Positions 10,272-23,700 of a stretch of 64,000 nt of DNA are shown here, one piece after another. The first letter of the stretch is position 1; each line of letters starts with the position of its first letter. A model generated the notes under the pieces. That model had not been told where the DNA came from, did not search any database, and was given only the letters and a program-made list of their open reading frames with translations. The stretch lies in contig OX387190.1 of assembly GCA_947561395.2 (NCBI GenBank), positions 10,596,858 through 10,660,857 on the forward strand. Reading direction: 5' to 3'. The stretch is from Buxus sempervirens (Eukaryota > Streptophyta > Magnoliopsida > Buxales > Buxaceae). Position numbers and translations under genes: made by a program.

Positions 10272-12968
10272 CTACAAGCAGAAATCAAAGCAATTTGGTA
10301 TATTAGAATGTGGAAAAGACAATTACATATAGATGATTAGCGTAAGTGATAAATAAACACGAGAAAGGAGCCCCGATTATCTTTAAAATTATTTACATCC
10401 AGATTGCTTTCCCAAATAGGATTTGGAAACTTGCATATAATGATTCAAACAAAGACAAAAACAAAAATATAATAAAATAAGAGGCTATAACCATGACCTA
10501 ATTAATGTCAAAGGTGAAATAGGGACAGCTCATTGTTAGTAAAGGATACCAAATGCATGGAGAACTGCACCCAGGTTAAAAATAATCCAGGAGAGATTTA
10601 GATTTTCAATCACTAGAATTAAATCTAAAAGTTCCAATGTTTTTTTATGAGCCGAAAAATTCTACAACCATCCTTGTACAGCCAGCAACAATTGCTATAT
10701 TGCATATTATTATATAATGCCCCACATGGGTTCTTAATTAGAGAAAATGACTCTTAGACCATCATATACTAATAGCATACCATAAGAAACATATTGCATG
10801 AGCATTTTGGGAACCTTACCCTGCCTACCATTGGCATTGCATGCATTGTTTTTCATAGACATTTAGCTTTCAATAGATTGCCACCAATTGTGTAACATAT
10901 ATCTTGTACATCACTCCCTAATGGAATAATGCTAATATGGATTAAGCCTCAACCCCTAACTCTCTCCCTCTAGTCAGATAGCCTATCATGAGAACATAGT
11001 ACATAAGACTTTTGAGAACCTCATCCTCCCTACCATCTGGCGTTGTACATAACTTTCTCATTAACTCATAGCTTTCAATCGATTGCCGCATCTTGTATCA
11101 CTCCCTAATGGAACAATGCTAACATAATCTCTCTCTCTATCTCTCTCTCTCTCTCTCAATGTGCATGTCTGCCCCACCCTCCTCCAAATAGTGCCTAGCC
11201 ATACCAGAAAATCATCATTTCATGTGTCTTCTTGAACTGGGTATGCTCATAATGCTGTTGTAACAAGACCTAAACTGCAGGATTCTTATTGCATCATATA
11301 GCCAATAGGTAGCAACTTCCTGAATTGGGATTATGTCAATTTACATTTTCAGCTCACCAAATTTGTTAATAATTCAAATAGAAGTATCTAAATTTGAAAA
11401 CTGATTTGCTTAAATTGCTTCACAATTTGATAAATCTGACCTTTCCCAATTTTTACCAATTGTAAACAAATCCCAGGTATTGGACCATTGCAAGTTAGCA
11501 AGTGATTTTGGCTGATAACAACATGCACGTCTACCCTATTGAATATTTTGCTGTTGCTTTTTTAATTGAGACAAGGGATGATAGCCTCCTGTAAGTCCTG
11601 CCAAAGCAATTTCCCAGGAGGGGTAGACCAGCAATTGAACTATATTTTAACATATTATGCAAAGTGGCAGTGTCCAGGCCGCTTTCTCATGCTGTTAGCT
11701 ATAGGCTTTTACCATCACACCAAGTGTTATTTTATTGTTTGGCAAAGGCATCTATTAAATTGTATTTCAGTTTGTAACTTTGATTCTTATTTAGTGATTT
11801 GCACATCACATAGATTATTTCTGTCAAGCCAAAACAATTTTAACAGTTTCCAACATGATTCTGTTTTAAAACATTTCCTAGGTATAACATCACTTCTGTG
11901 ACTCCACTCCTTTGTGCCTTAAATTGTGAAAAACAACCACCATTCTTATGTTCATTTCATATGTTTCTGACATCAGAAGATATGGTTGTTATTAAGTCTC
12001 AATTTCACAATTTAGCTAACCTACTAAGCCAATGATGTATTTGTTTTTCATCTCTTTTGACACTTTGGTTGTCTGAATGCCATTCAAACATTTATGGCAA
12101 ACAACTTATTGTCCATGGTCAGAATGATAAGAGAGGAACTCAAAAAATTAAAGGAAAATTTGCAAAATTGAAAACATGCAATTGTGCATTATCAAACCTA
12201 GAGGAAAAGAAAAGACAAGGAGAAGGAATGACAGCCTGAATCTTACCTCTGCTTGTACAAGGAAAAATAAAACAGTACCAAAAAAGATACATGTGAGTTA
12301 TTGTGCTAGAAGTAAGATATAAGAGAACATATTCGTAAGACACCTTTGCAAAACAGTCCAAAATATTTAAGCTCTCTCGGTGTGGAACAATCCAGCTATA
12401 TTTAAATGCAACTAATTAGTTCAGATGTGGAAATTCAAAATGAAACGTCACTTTTGTCATACCAAGAAGGTAGAATCAAAAAGCCAAACTCTTTGTTCTA
12501 CAAATTGATACAAGAGCCATATGTCATTCAAATGACTGTAAAATCAAAAAAAAAAGAAGAAGAAAAAGGGAGAATAACTGGACATCCAGAAAGCATAGAA
12601 GCAAAAAAGAAATCTTGATAATTATAATCAACGATCAGAAAACTTGGCTGATATGCATTTTTCCCAATCAAACGCAACCGAAATTAAAATACAAAGTTAA
12701 CAAATGGAAAGAGAAATCAAGCATCAATAAACTGCCATGGGTACTATTTAATTTCATTGAAATCACTGAATGATCACAAAAGCAAAACGATAACCAGAAA
12801 GAATATAAGAGAAAGACCATGAACGTGAATCGAGGGCATGGAGTGAACACAAAGGAACAGTACCAGAGTACAACCAAATACCTAAGAGATGGTGACAGCA
12901 AGAGCTCGAATCTATGGAGAGGTTAAGATTAGTGTTAAATCTGTTGAGAGAGGAAGTAAGGGATATAC
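10272..12968 (-). other. 5'UTR intron of the FAM32A-like gene
   Basis: The donor is at 12968-12967 (CACAG/GTATATCC on the minus strand) and the acceptor at 10273-10272 (GCTTGTAG). A second good donor (GCAGAG/GTAAGA) near 12245 suggests an optional extra UTR exon. A CT microsatellite lies at 11127-11157. No coding sequence is recognised inside. A 2.7-kb leader intron is plausible for a plant housekeeping gene, but the exact pairing of sites is inferred. Confidence 0.55.
11127..11157. repeat. CT microsatellite
   Basis: A nearly pure (CT)n run with a single TAT interruption, inside the 5'UTR intron of the FAM32A-like gene. Confidence 0.95.
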
Positions 12969-13260
12969 CTGTGAACAGATTAACGATCCGATTTGAGATG
13001 AAATAGATATGGAAATAGCAGCGATCGCTGTGAAACAGTTGGGACGATTGCTGGGACGTAATGCCTCGAGGGATTTGCACTGAAAGAGATTTTTGCACAA
13101 CCTGGTACTTTCGTTTCTGGGAGGGGAAAGACGAACGACAAAACATATCAAATTTCTGATTTTAACGCTGCGATCAGCCACAGACATGGGGTGGCAACGG
13201 GACGAGTTTCTGTAGACCCGACCCACCCAATAAGTGCCTAAACCCTAACCTTCCCCTGTG
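12969..13260 (-). promoter_or_regulatory. 5'UTR exon and start region of the FAM32A-like gene, with telo-box
   Basis: GC-richer sequence ending in the GT donor at 12968. The forward strand carries AAACCCTAA at 13240-13248, the telo-box motif common near the start sites of plant translation and ribosome-related genes. No clear TATA box was seen. The transcription start probably lies around 13150-13230. The boundary of the upstream transposon (13274) is only tens of bases away, so the native promoter beyond this point has been displaced. Confidence 0.5.
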
Positions 13261-13273
13261 TGTTAGTAATGGG

Positions 13274-16200
13274 TAGGGCTGTCAATGGGCCATATCCTGA
13301 TCCAATTACGTCCGATTTTGATTAAATTTATCCAATTTAATGATCTTTCTCTGAATAAATGTTCAATGGATCAAATATAGATCCAAAGATTATATCCATT
13401 TAATAATTAGATTCGGATCTTATTGTATCTGTCCGATAAAAATCCGATTAAATTTAGGCCTCGATTGGTTCAATGAATTGGAATTAAGAATTATAATTCC
13501 AATTCTAATTCATCAAGAATTGGAATTGGGTAGAATTGAAATTATTGTGATTGGATGACAAGAGAATTGAAATTTGGAATTACAATTCCATAAAGAATTG
13601 ACTTAAAATCCAATTCCACTGATTGGATGAACTTATGAAGAATTTATTTGTATAATTCCCATGTTAAGCTACATTTTGATAACACCCATTAGAAAGCTGA
13701 ATCCTTAAAGATGATAAGCTACATTTAAAGTTGAAACAAGTCCCTAACAAGTACTCATCCATTTCATAAGTCCCTAAAAAATTACATAGTTCCAAATTAA
13801 ATATGGAATGATACACAAGCAAAAGCTTCTATAAGAATTTTTAAAATCAGCTACATGCATGAGGGAGGCATGCTATGACCCCATAGATCTTGTTAAAAGG
13901 AGAGAATCAATGATGACACTCTAACAATGGTGAACTATTTTTATCCAAATATAACTATGACCAATATAGAGCATGTAACTAGTAAAAAAGAATACTACTA
14001 CATGATACAAATTTTTAACTAAGCTATTCTATTTTATAGGTCAACAAGTAGGTAGGTTGCATTATTGTGCATTAGTGCTTAACATGGTTTTCAGATCAAT
14101 TCCATAGGAAACTCATGTGTAAGGCATAAGGAAACTTAAAATATTTATTGGACCATCAGCAGAGGCAAAGAACTCAATGTTATAATAGAACGTTAGTAAG
14201 AAAGTTTAAGAAAGAAAAACCATTTGTTGTGAACCACTTCTGAAGTTTCAAAAATATCCTCACATTGTTTTCAGCATCAAAATGTCAGCGAATGTGCATG
14301 AAATTAAAGCCACTATAACTAAAGGGAAAAAGGTTTTCTAAGTTCCATGCAAGTAATTATGAATAGAATAATTTGTATCCTGTCGGGACATATGAAAACA
14401 ATATTAGCATATAAAATGAACTTACCGTAAAGAGATTTTAGTAGTTCTCGATTAAACAGTAAGTTAATAACTTAATAACAATGAAAAATCTGTAAGTAAT
14501 TTTACAGAGTTGTTTTAGTACATTGCATCCCTGTTACTGATTAAAACAGCATTCATTTTGACCTCACATGAAATTAAGAAAAAGGAAATAGAGAAATCAT
14601 AAAAAAATTAGTTACTGACTTTTAATCAACAGTCTATTTGTCATGCCCTTAGTAGTTAAACATTATCATTCCTTTATAGGTTGAATTATCTCATTATTTC
14701 TACTTATACAAAGGAAACGTGGTCTCAAATGTCTCCAAAGATTTACTTTAACTTGATATTTCTAATATATTTTATCAACTTAACTTTGCAGCTACCAATA
14801 TTCACTCAAACCATTATTTTTAGACTAATATAGAAGCTAGAAATTTTTAAAAATAACATGACTTATGAAAATATTTCATATAAAAAACTAATGTAAAAAC
14901 TTTGTTGAAGACACTTTGTCCCTAGTTCATTGCAATTTGCCAATTCCATCCAACCAGACAAACTAAATATTAAGTCAAGTAGTCAAGTTCAAATATCAAT
15001 CAATATCAGCTTTCAGCAGTTAATTCACTCATGAGGTTTTGGACCACTAGCTCTACATTTCCTACCCTACAGATTTCCTACTGCAAGAATAATCCACAGA
15101 TTATTAAAAATAATAACAAAGACCTCTTGTTCATATTTAAACAAATCAGATCTTATGCATGTAATCCTGATCTAAACCTGACCCAACCCAACCTAACCCT
15201 CAGTGGCCTGAATTCAAACAACCCTGCCTAACTCAAAGTTCCATGTTACCTTGAATCTAGCGTAGTGTTGAGAAACTCGCTCAGGATTTGCTTGGATACG
15301 TCAACCTAAAGGATGGGTTCAATTGATTAATAGGAAAACCATCTCTTCTCAAAGTGTTTCTTTGATCACTTCCCACTTAACCAAATCTGTTTACTTCTAT
15401 TGATAGCAAGCTGTGACCATAGATATACTGATGATCTCTACACATCCAAATCTACATCAATGTCTAAGTAACCACCATATAAAGAACCGAATCAACATAT
15501 GTATCCCAGAATAGTTTAGCCTGAGCACAACCATTATGTGAAAAAAAAAAAGCAAAAGTTCAGACTGATTCTCAGTCCACCCATGACCCATGCAAGGACC
15601 CTGTTTCAGGAGAGGATTTACCAATTTCAAGTCCTTATCTCAAAAGGTTTAGCCACAACAAGAAGCAGCACAATGTCCTGAACCATATGTACAGTTTCAA
15701 TGAATCAAGAAAATGCACTCTGAGTAGATACAGGGAACACGGTCTGGTTTGAAGAACTCAAATACACAAAGAGAGTCAATTCATCAAACACATAGAATAC
15801 ATAAAAGAAACATGTTAGACACATACTTGCTAATATATAAAATCAAATAACAAATAAACTCTACAAGTGGAATTGCCTCGTCTCTTGCAATTGTTCAGAG
15901 CGGAGAAGAGGGGAGATGACCTGCACGGTCACTTGTCCCCATTACCTCCTCCCAAATCACCGAGAAAAAGGGGTGCAGGTCATCTGCCCCCATTAAAAAG
16001 AGAGAAGGGAGGGAGGGAAAAAAAAAAAGGTCGCAGATGGGTCTGTACAGGGCAAGACCGAGAGAGAAAGAATCAAACGAGTGACCGGATTTCTCATCCT
16101 TTGTCTACGCCGCCAGCGATTAAGGAATGAAGTGCACAGGTTCAAGTTATTGGAAGAAAGAGGGAGAGAGGGAGAAGAAGTGTACATACCTGCAACCAAG

Positions 16201-16837
16201 AAGGAAGTCGATAAGCTCTCGTTCTCTGCAGCACCACGAAACGTGAACGAAGAAGGAAGATGATAGGCTTCCGTTCTCTGTTCTCTGCAACACCACAAAA
16301 CGTGAAGGAAGAAGGAAACGTGAAGGAAGAAGGAAGAAGGAAGAAGGAAGAAAGGAGCAGGAATTCGGTAATTTTAGATATAGCGTAAAAGGCAATTCCA
16401 CAGATTTAAGCGACAATTTTATTTTCAATTTAAGAAACTCTAACCAATAAAAAGAATTGAAATTGAGAACCCAATTCCAATTCTTATCCCTAATTCCCTG
16501 AATCAATCGGGGCTTAAGGTATGATTGAAATTTTTAGAATTTTATAAGAGTGTTTAAATAAATAAGCTAACATACTATATAAGTAAATAAACTAACATCA
16601 CTATATGTGAAAGTAGCAGATTTAAAAAAGGCAAATTTAATCGGATTTTTAACCAAATTCAGATATTTAATCGGATTCGAATATTAATTGAATTCGGATA
16701 CGGATTTATAATCATATTCGGATTCGGACTCAATAATAAATATGAATGATCCGTCGAATATTTAATTGGATTTGGATATCCTACAACCTATTCGAATCTT
16801 GGTGGATCGGTCCAAACCCGACCCATTTACACCCCTA
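13274..16837. mobile_element. hAT-type non-autonomous element, split by a PIF/Harbinger-type insertion
   Basis: The terminal inverted repeats are TAGGGCTGTCAATGGG at 13274 and, on the reverse strand from 16837, TAGGGGTGTAAATGGGT. Both are classic plant hAT MITE ends. The inside has the usual repeated GGAT-TCGGAT/ATCCGA-type motifs. Without the nested insertion the element is about 500 bp. The flanks share TAATGGG, but an exact 8-bp target duplication could not be fixed. It carries no transposase. Confidence 0.8.
13457..16513. mobile_element. PIF/Harbinger-type element, about 3 kb, no recognisable transposase
   Basis: It is bounded by TTA on both sides (13454-13456 and 16514-16516), the target duplication of PIF/Harbinger elements. 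Inverted ends are GGCCTCGATTGGTTCA and, on the reverse strand, GCCCCGATTGATTCA, continuing into GGAATT-rich subterminal sequence on both sides. The right third has a purine-rich, 5'UTR-like stretch on the minus strand (about 15870-16370). No PIF transposase or Myb-like partner could be recognised. It is either a large non-autonomous element or one whose genes have decayed beyond recognition. Confidence 0.7.
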
Positions 16838-17189
16838 GACTAATGGGGGGTGGGTTGGGTTGACCCGATGTTTTTAAATAGAATATAATCAATTGATAAT
16901 ACATTTATTCACTAAATATGTATGTTTTATAGTGATAAATATCGAATTGATATTTTAAATATGTAAAAATACTTTTTAATAGTCTAATTTCGGGTTTGGG
17001 GTGGGTTGGGCTAAACCCTAACCTGCTTTTGACAATACCAAATCCTAACCATTAGGAGCAGGGAGTTAATGCCCCATTGCCATCTCTGGTCATTGTGAAT
17101 ACTAAAAATTTTTAGATTTCAATCAACTAGAAACTTATTAATTTGCTAATTGTAAAAAATTAATGTTTGGCAAATACACAAGTGAAGTA
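16838..17189. other. intergenic spacer, nothing recognised
   Basis: AT-rich sequence with GGGTTGGGTTGACCC-like stretches, but no gene or complete element. Confidence 0.5.
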
Positions 17190-17974
17190 CTTCATTATCA
17201 CAATATCAAATTCTGGTCCATAGGAAATGAGGCTGGTTTACATGCCAAAAAGCCTGAATCAGACAATATTTCAAGAGCATACTTTCTCTGTGAAACTGTA
17301 ATGCCTTTTGTGGAACGAGCAATCTCAAGACCAAGAAAGTATTTCAAAGGCCCAAGGACTTTGAGCTTAAATCGGGAATGAAGAAATCTCTTTAAATCAT
17401 CTACAGCAGCTTCATCATTACTGGTGATGATTATATCATCTACATAAACCAGTAATGCAATGAATGAATTATTTTTCTGTCGAGTGAACAAAGTGTGATC
17501 AGCTGAAGATTGGATAAAACCATGAGCTATCAAAGCAGATGAAAACTTTGAGAACCACTGTCTTGATGCCTGTTTGAGGCCATATAAAGACTTATTCAGT
17601 CTGCATACGAACTGAGAGCTAGTGGAATTAGCTCAAGCAGAAGGTCGAAACTCCCCCTGAGCGGATGATGCCTTCGAATTGCAATGAAATCCAGGAGGTA
17701 AATACATGTACACCTCTTCTTCTAAGTCTCCATGCAAAAATGCATTGTTGACATCCAATTGATGCAAAGACTAGTTTTTGGATGCAGCTATGGCTAAGAG
17801 AACCCGTATAGTGACTAACTTGGCAACAGGTGAAAATGTTTCTAGGTAGTCCAATCCTTCTTGCTGTGTATAGCCCTTAGCAACTAATCTTGCTTTGTAT
17901 CTTTCCACAGACCCATCTAATTTATATTTGATCTTGTAAACCCACTTACATCCTACAGCTTGTTTATTGGGAGG
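17190..17974 (-). mobile_element. Copia fossil 1, reverse-transcriptase part
   Basis: Minus-strand Ty1/Copia reverse-transcriptase segments include [20 protein letters not shown] near 17960-17900, [11 protein letters not shown] (the YVDD catalytic box) near 17450-17420, and [11 protein letters not shown]. The 3' end with RNase H and the 3' LTR is not present. The element is broken at several points. It continues beyond the nested LTR, at 20752. Confidence 0.9.
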
Positions 17975-20751
17975 TGTAGACACCCCAAAATTGCACGATT
18001 TTTGATAAATCTTGAAGGAGAGATATTTTATTGGAATTTTCAATTCTTTGCATTGGGTTTGAGGTACTTAACCCATTTGAATCCAAAGCCGTAAAGGAAA
18101 AGGCCCGAATTCAATCTTTTGTGCAAAGTCAAACTTTTTCCGGTTGAATTTTGTTGACTTTTGACCCAAGAAAATGAAATATTTTTTAAAGCCAGATTTC
18201 AAGATAATTTTTCCCGGTAATCAGGTTTTTAGCCATGTTATTGCATAAAAGAATTTTTTGAGATTTTAAATCTTGGCGAATACCTTGGTTTTAACATATT
18301 GAACCTTTTTTTCCAGACCTGAAAAATCGGAATTTTGCCTAGAACTGGAAAGTTGACTTTTTATTCACTGGGAATTTGGGTCTGGAACTATTTTTAATGG
18401 ATTCAAATGGGGGGTGTTTGCTTATTTACATGTAATATCTTAAGTAAATGGAGATTAAAAAATACGAGAACATTTACTCAAACGATATTACATGTAAATA
18501 AGTATTGCCTGTGTTAAAATTTGGAAAAAAGGCTTTTTTCCTTGTATCCGGCAACTCAGGCCGGATACAAGTACATTTCTTTGGATCCGGTGACAAATAC
18601 CGGATACAAGCAGTACTTAGTGTATCCGGTATTGTATACCAGATACCTTAAGGACCTTGTGTATCCAGCCTGATATACCGGATACGCAAGTTTTGCTCAA
18701 AATTAGGGTTTTCCGAGAGAAATCACTTGTTACCATTATGTCCCTCATTAAATGAGGGGAAATCTCGGAAATAACCTTAGGGTTAAGGTTGGGGGGTTCT
18801 AGACATTAAGTTGTGTCTACCAATGACCTTAGCCTTTGCCTATAAATAGGAGACTCCTCCTTAAGCAAATGGGACTCAACTCTTGTTTTGAATTCTCGCA
18901 AAGAAGAACTCCAGGAGAAGAAGAAAACCGCTGCGGAATCGCCTCCAGAACTCAGGTAAGCCTCAACTTTTCTTTTTATTTTCTGTCTTTACATTCCTAG
19001 ATCTAGATCTCTTCTTCTACCTTTCTGTAGAATAAAGCCTTGTTTGTATGTGTGGAAATCCTTCCCCGGCTCAAAGTATCTCAAGACTCCCCTAGCCGTA
19101 AAACGTGAAGGCGGATCTAGGAGAAACGAGACTGGGGATTGACCCTAGTGCTAGAACCCATGTAGCATAAGGCCTTTTTGATTGATTGTAAACCGTTCCA
19201 TATTCAAAGTACCCTTGATTATTTCGAAGATCCGTGTTTAACGGGGAGAGAGAACAGAGGGAAACGATAATGGAACGGAACCCTAGGCTATGCTAGAACC
19301 TATTTTGTTGAATCTATATGCATGTGTATTAATATTGTTTGGTTTTTCACTCTTGCACACATATTACACTTTTTTTGGTGAATAGGCTCACATTTGGGGA
19401 TTTATTACATTCATTGTGATAAATCTCCAATAAATGGCCTCAATCAAATTCTGGAGTGTTTTAAAATATTTTTCAAAGGTTTTGGATTCATCTCACACGG
19501 ATCACACACATTTTATCAATTTTCGGATTTGGTTTTCTTCAAAAGTGGCTTAGCTTGACAGCACCTGTACCCTTACTTCGGACGCCCATAACTTCATCAT
19601 CCGGATGAATTTTGGGGCGATTCCAGAACCATGGGAAAGGTGAGGCTGTCTAGTTTATGTCCACCAAATTTCATAAAGTTCCATCAAACGGATTTTTGAC
19701 ACCTCTCTGTCGAAGTTAAGTGGACAGTTCAGGTTCAAGTACAGAACTTGTCACTTCGACGGACCGCCATGTGTTCGTTTTAAGTCCGATTCGAGTGATT
19801 TTTATTTCTGAGTACTCCTTCATGAGTCTATTTTCAAATTCAGTTGGTTTCATAATTTTTGGATTCCATTTGAATTATTGGTAGCCGATTTACTCAGAAC
19901 TGTTCATTTGTACTTTTCTGGGTAAATCTGTGATCTTCGGGGCCTGTTCGGGTGACCACCCAAGGCACATCCGAAGGGATTTTTGTATGAGGCTAGTTTC
20001 TATGGAAAGATGGCCATACAAACTTCAATCACACCAAAGTTCGTAGACTTCTATGTAGTGGATTTTTCTAGACAATTCTCCAAAGTTGCCCACTTATCAC
20101 TTTTAAAAATCCCCAGCAGCAATTTCAAAGGAGCATAACTCCTAGGATTTTTATCGAAATGAAGTGAAATTTTGTATGAGACTCTTATTTATCCTAATCT
20201 TTCAAATGGATTTGGTTTGGTTCAATTTAGAATTGGATTTGAATGATTTTAAGGCAAATGGCATACTTTTTACCAAACTTCCCGGATTTGATTTAACTTG
20301 GTTTTGAGCAACTTGTGCTTTGATTTCCACCTTTTTAATGTTCCAGAAATGATATTGACATAAAAGGAGAACCCGAAATTTATTTGGGTTCTCATGTGAA
20401 GGTATCATACATTTGACCTTTTTCAAGGTTTCTCATGATTTTTAGCAAGCTTTCTTACTTTGTTTTTTGCATGAACATACACTTGGCAACCACTTCGTGT
20501 GGATGAATGGGGGTGCCTAACACCTTCCCCCGTTCATAATCTAATCCCCTTACCCATCTCTGGATTTGATTTTCAAGTAGGGTTATTTTTATCCTAGAAT
20601 TTGTCTTTTGGTTATCTTTGCTTATTTTTGAACTCTTTGGTGTCCATTCTCACCCCAAAATCATGAATGGTGGCGACTCTCCATTTTTTGCGTTGAGCCC
20701 ATGTGTTGACGGAGGGAAGATCATTCCGGTGATTTTTTCCCATGTCTCACA
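17975..20751 (+). mobile_element. solo LTR (2.8 kb) inserted in Copia fossil 1, target duplication GGAGG
   Basis: Begins TGTAGACACCCCAAAATTGC and ends CATGTCTCACA. It is flanked exactly by GGAGG at 17970-17974 and 20752-20756, and Copia coding sequence stops and resumes at these points. A TATA box (TATAAATA) is at 18841-18848, followed by a leader with GAAGAAGAAAACC. Near the 3' end it has GGGTGCCTAACACC at about 20510 and TGGCGACT at 20671-20678. Size and motifs fit Tat/Ogre-type LTRs. No internal region is present, so this is a solo LTR left by recombination. Confidence 0.85.
18541..18690. repeat. array of palindromes upstream of the LTR TATA box
   Basis: CTTGTATCCGGC (18541-18552) and GCCGGATACAAG (18560-18571) form perfect 12-bp arms. 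Three further GTATCCGG...CCGGATAC-type units follow to about 18690. The array lies about 150 bp upstream of the TATA box at 18841. Confidence 0.9.
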
Positions 20752-23700
20752 GGAGGTAAGTGAGTTATAGTCCAAGTTTTATTATCTTCCAAGGCTTTAA
20801 TCTCATCAACCATGGCATCACACCACTGAGTATGTTGAATGGCTTGTCTAAAAGATGTTGGTTCTTTTTGGGAAGAAATGGACAGTGTAAATGCTTTATG
20901 AGCACAAGAAAGATTAGAATATGATAAAAAAGAAGATATTGGATATTGAGTACCTGAGATAGAACCTTTACTCAAAGAATTAGATGATGAAGTGGCCTTT
21001 GCAGCATTAGCTAAGTTACAATGGTAATCTTCAAGATATGATGGATTTTTGTGAACTCTAGTGGATTTTCTAATTTTAGGCTGTGGATTTACTGAATTTT
21101 GCGGAGAAACATTTGGAACTGGTATGTGAGTTGGAACTGGTATGTGTGTTGGAACTATATTATTTGTGGGTTCATTCATGGAGTTGGGAATAATATCTTG
21201 AGCAATTTGATTTGTAGAAGATGTGAATGTATCAATAGGAATAAGATCATATGTTTGAGGAACTGGTATGACTACTGACTGAGTGGAAAGATCATGCCCA
21301 ATTTTGAATGGAAAAACAGATTCTCGAAAAATGACATCTCTAGATAAGAAGATGGCATTTGTTTCTAAATCATAGAGTTTGTATCCCTTAGTGCCATATT
21401 GATATCCAAGAAAAACACAGGGATGAGCTCTAGGTGCAAATTTAGAGCGATTATGAGATAAGGTTGATGCAAAACAGAGGCAACCAAATACTCTAAGATG
21501 AGAATAATTTGGTGATTTTGAGAATAAGACCTCATATGGTGTTTTATTGGATAGTAGAGGAGAGAGTGTTCTATTTATTAAGTACGTTGCTGTGAGAACA
21601 CATTCACTCCAGAATACAAGGGGTAAATTTGCATGGAATCTAAGAGATCTTGCCACATTTAAGAGATGTTGGTGTTTACGCTCAACTACACCATTTTGTT
21701 GAGGTGTAGCAACACATGTTTGTTGATGTAAGACTCCTTTAGAAGAATAAAATTCTGGCATATCAAACTCAGCCCCTCTATCAGTCCTTATAGTTTTGAT
21801 ATGAATATCAAATTGTGTCTCTATGAGTTTAAAAAATGACTGAACTAGAGAGCGAGTGTCAGATTTATTTTTCATTAGATATACCCAAGTGCAACGTGAG
21901 TGATCATCCACAATTGTAAGAAAATATCTAAAACCAGTGATTGACTCAACATTGAGGGGACCCCAAATGTCACAATGTATCAAGTCAAAAATTTTATTTC
22001 TGATGGAATGACTAGTATTGAATGGCAATCTTTTTATGTTTTGCCAATGGACAGATATTACAATTGAAATTTGAAGGAGTATGTATATCAGGCAACAACT
22101 TTTGTAGTGTTTGAATCTTATTAAAAGAGGGATGGCCTAGCCTAAAATGCCAAAGATCAAAGGAAGAAAGATTTACAGCAGAAAAAACACTAGAATCTAT
22201 AATAGATGCTTGCAACAAATATAACCCAGCTACTTGTTTAGCCACTCCAATCGTCTTCCATGAGTGTAGGTCTTGTATGAAACAAGAATGAGAAAGAAAC
22301 AGAAAACAACAAGAATTTTCTGTGAGCCTTTTGACTGAGATGAGATTAAAAGAAAAAGATGGAACATACAGAACATTATGAAGAACTAATGAGTCTAATA
22401 GTTGTATAGTTCCAACATGTGTGACGGGGACACATGTTCCATTTGGTAACTTTACTAAAGTGTTTATAGTAGAGGTAATTGTAGTGAAATGTGAAATAGA
22501 ACTGACCATATGATCAGTAGCACCACTATCAATTATCCAGGAATTTGATTGCTTAGAAACAAAATCAGGTGAATTAATCATACCTGATAAACTCAAAGAG
22601 TTTGAAGCAGAAGATAAGTTGCTCATAGCATTCATTGCTGTAGGCTAAGTTGTTTGTGACGAAGGCTGTAGGAAGGAAAGAAGTTGCTGACATTGTTCTT
22701 TGGTGAAAGGGAATTGAGGAGCTGAATCTGAAGCCATGGATGCTTCATCAAAACCAGTGGAAGATAATGAAACTTGATGTACAGAAGATGTTTTGGTTCT
22801 TGGATTCTTAATTCTCTTACAAAAGAAATTGTAGCTAGTGTCATCAGCACTCCAGTTGCTGAAGAAGTTTGGAGGAATCTGAAAACAAGAATCACTCAAG
22901 GTAATGGTCCTAGCCTATTTCAACTCAAGAAAGATCTCGCTTCATTAGTTCAAGATCAATCTTCAGAAAGTTCCTATTACACGAAATTGAAAGCTATATG
23001 GGATGAGTTTTCCACTGTGAAACCAATTCCCAGTTGTTCTTGTAATCCGGGTTGTTCTTGTGGAGCTTTAAAGACTATAATTGATCAACATCAAAAAGAA
23101 TATGTTGTTCAATTTTTGATGGGTCTAAATGACTCTTTTACACACATTCGTGGCCAAATTCTATTAATGGATCCAATGCCATTCATTGACAAAGTTTTAT
23201 CCCTTACTTTACAAGAAGAAAAGCAATGAAAGGTGGTGGGATCATCTTTGATGACTGAAACTGCTGCTTTGTTCAGCAAGAATGTTAATGTTCCTGGCAC
23301 AATGCTCAAGAATTATTAGAAGCAACGTTCTAAGCCAGTTTGTACTCATTGTGGTCTCACTGGGCATACAGTTGATAGATGCTACAAGGTACATTGATCA
23401 ATTATAGTCTTAAAAGCTCTACAAGAACAGCCCGGATTACAAGAACAACTAGAATTGGTTTCACAGTGGAAAACTCATCCCATATAGCTTTCAATTTCGT
23501 GTAATAGGAACTTACTGAAGATTGATCTTGAACTAATGAAGTGAGATCTTTCTTGAGTTGAAATAGGCTAGGTCCATTACCTTGAGTGAATCTTGTTTTC
23601 AGATTCCTCCAAACTTCTTTAGCAACAGGAGTGCTGATGACACTAGCTACAATTTCTTTTGTAAGAGAATTAAGAATCCATGAAAGGACCATGTTATTGC

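Noticed and set aside
15867-16506. Open frames on both strands near a purine-rich stretch
   Set aside because: Low-complexity GAAGGAAG sequence inside the PIF-type element. No PIF transposase motifs.
13266-16845. 8-bp target duplication of the outer hAT element
   Set aside because: Flanks share TAATGGG but are offset (GTAATGGG against GACTAATG), so an exact duplication is not claimed.
17001-17030. Second telo-box-like TAAACCCTAA
   Set aside because: No gene start or other promoter signs nearby; probably chance in GGGTTGGG/CCCTAA-rich sequence.
18541-18690. CRISPR-like array
   Set aside because: Units are palindromes of varying length without regular spacers, in plant nuclear DNA inside an LTR.
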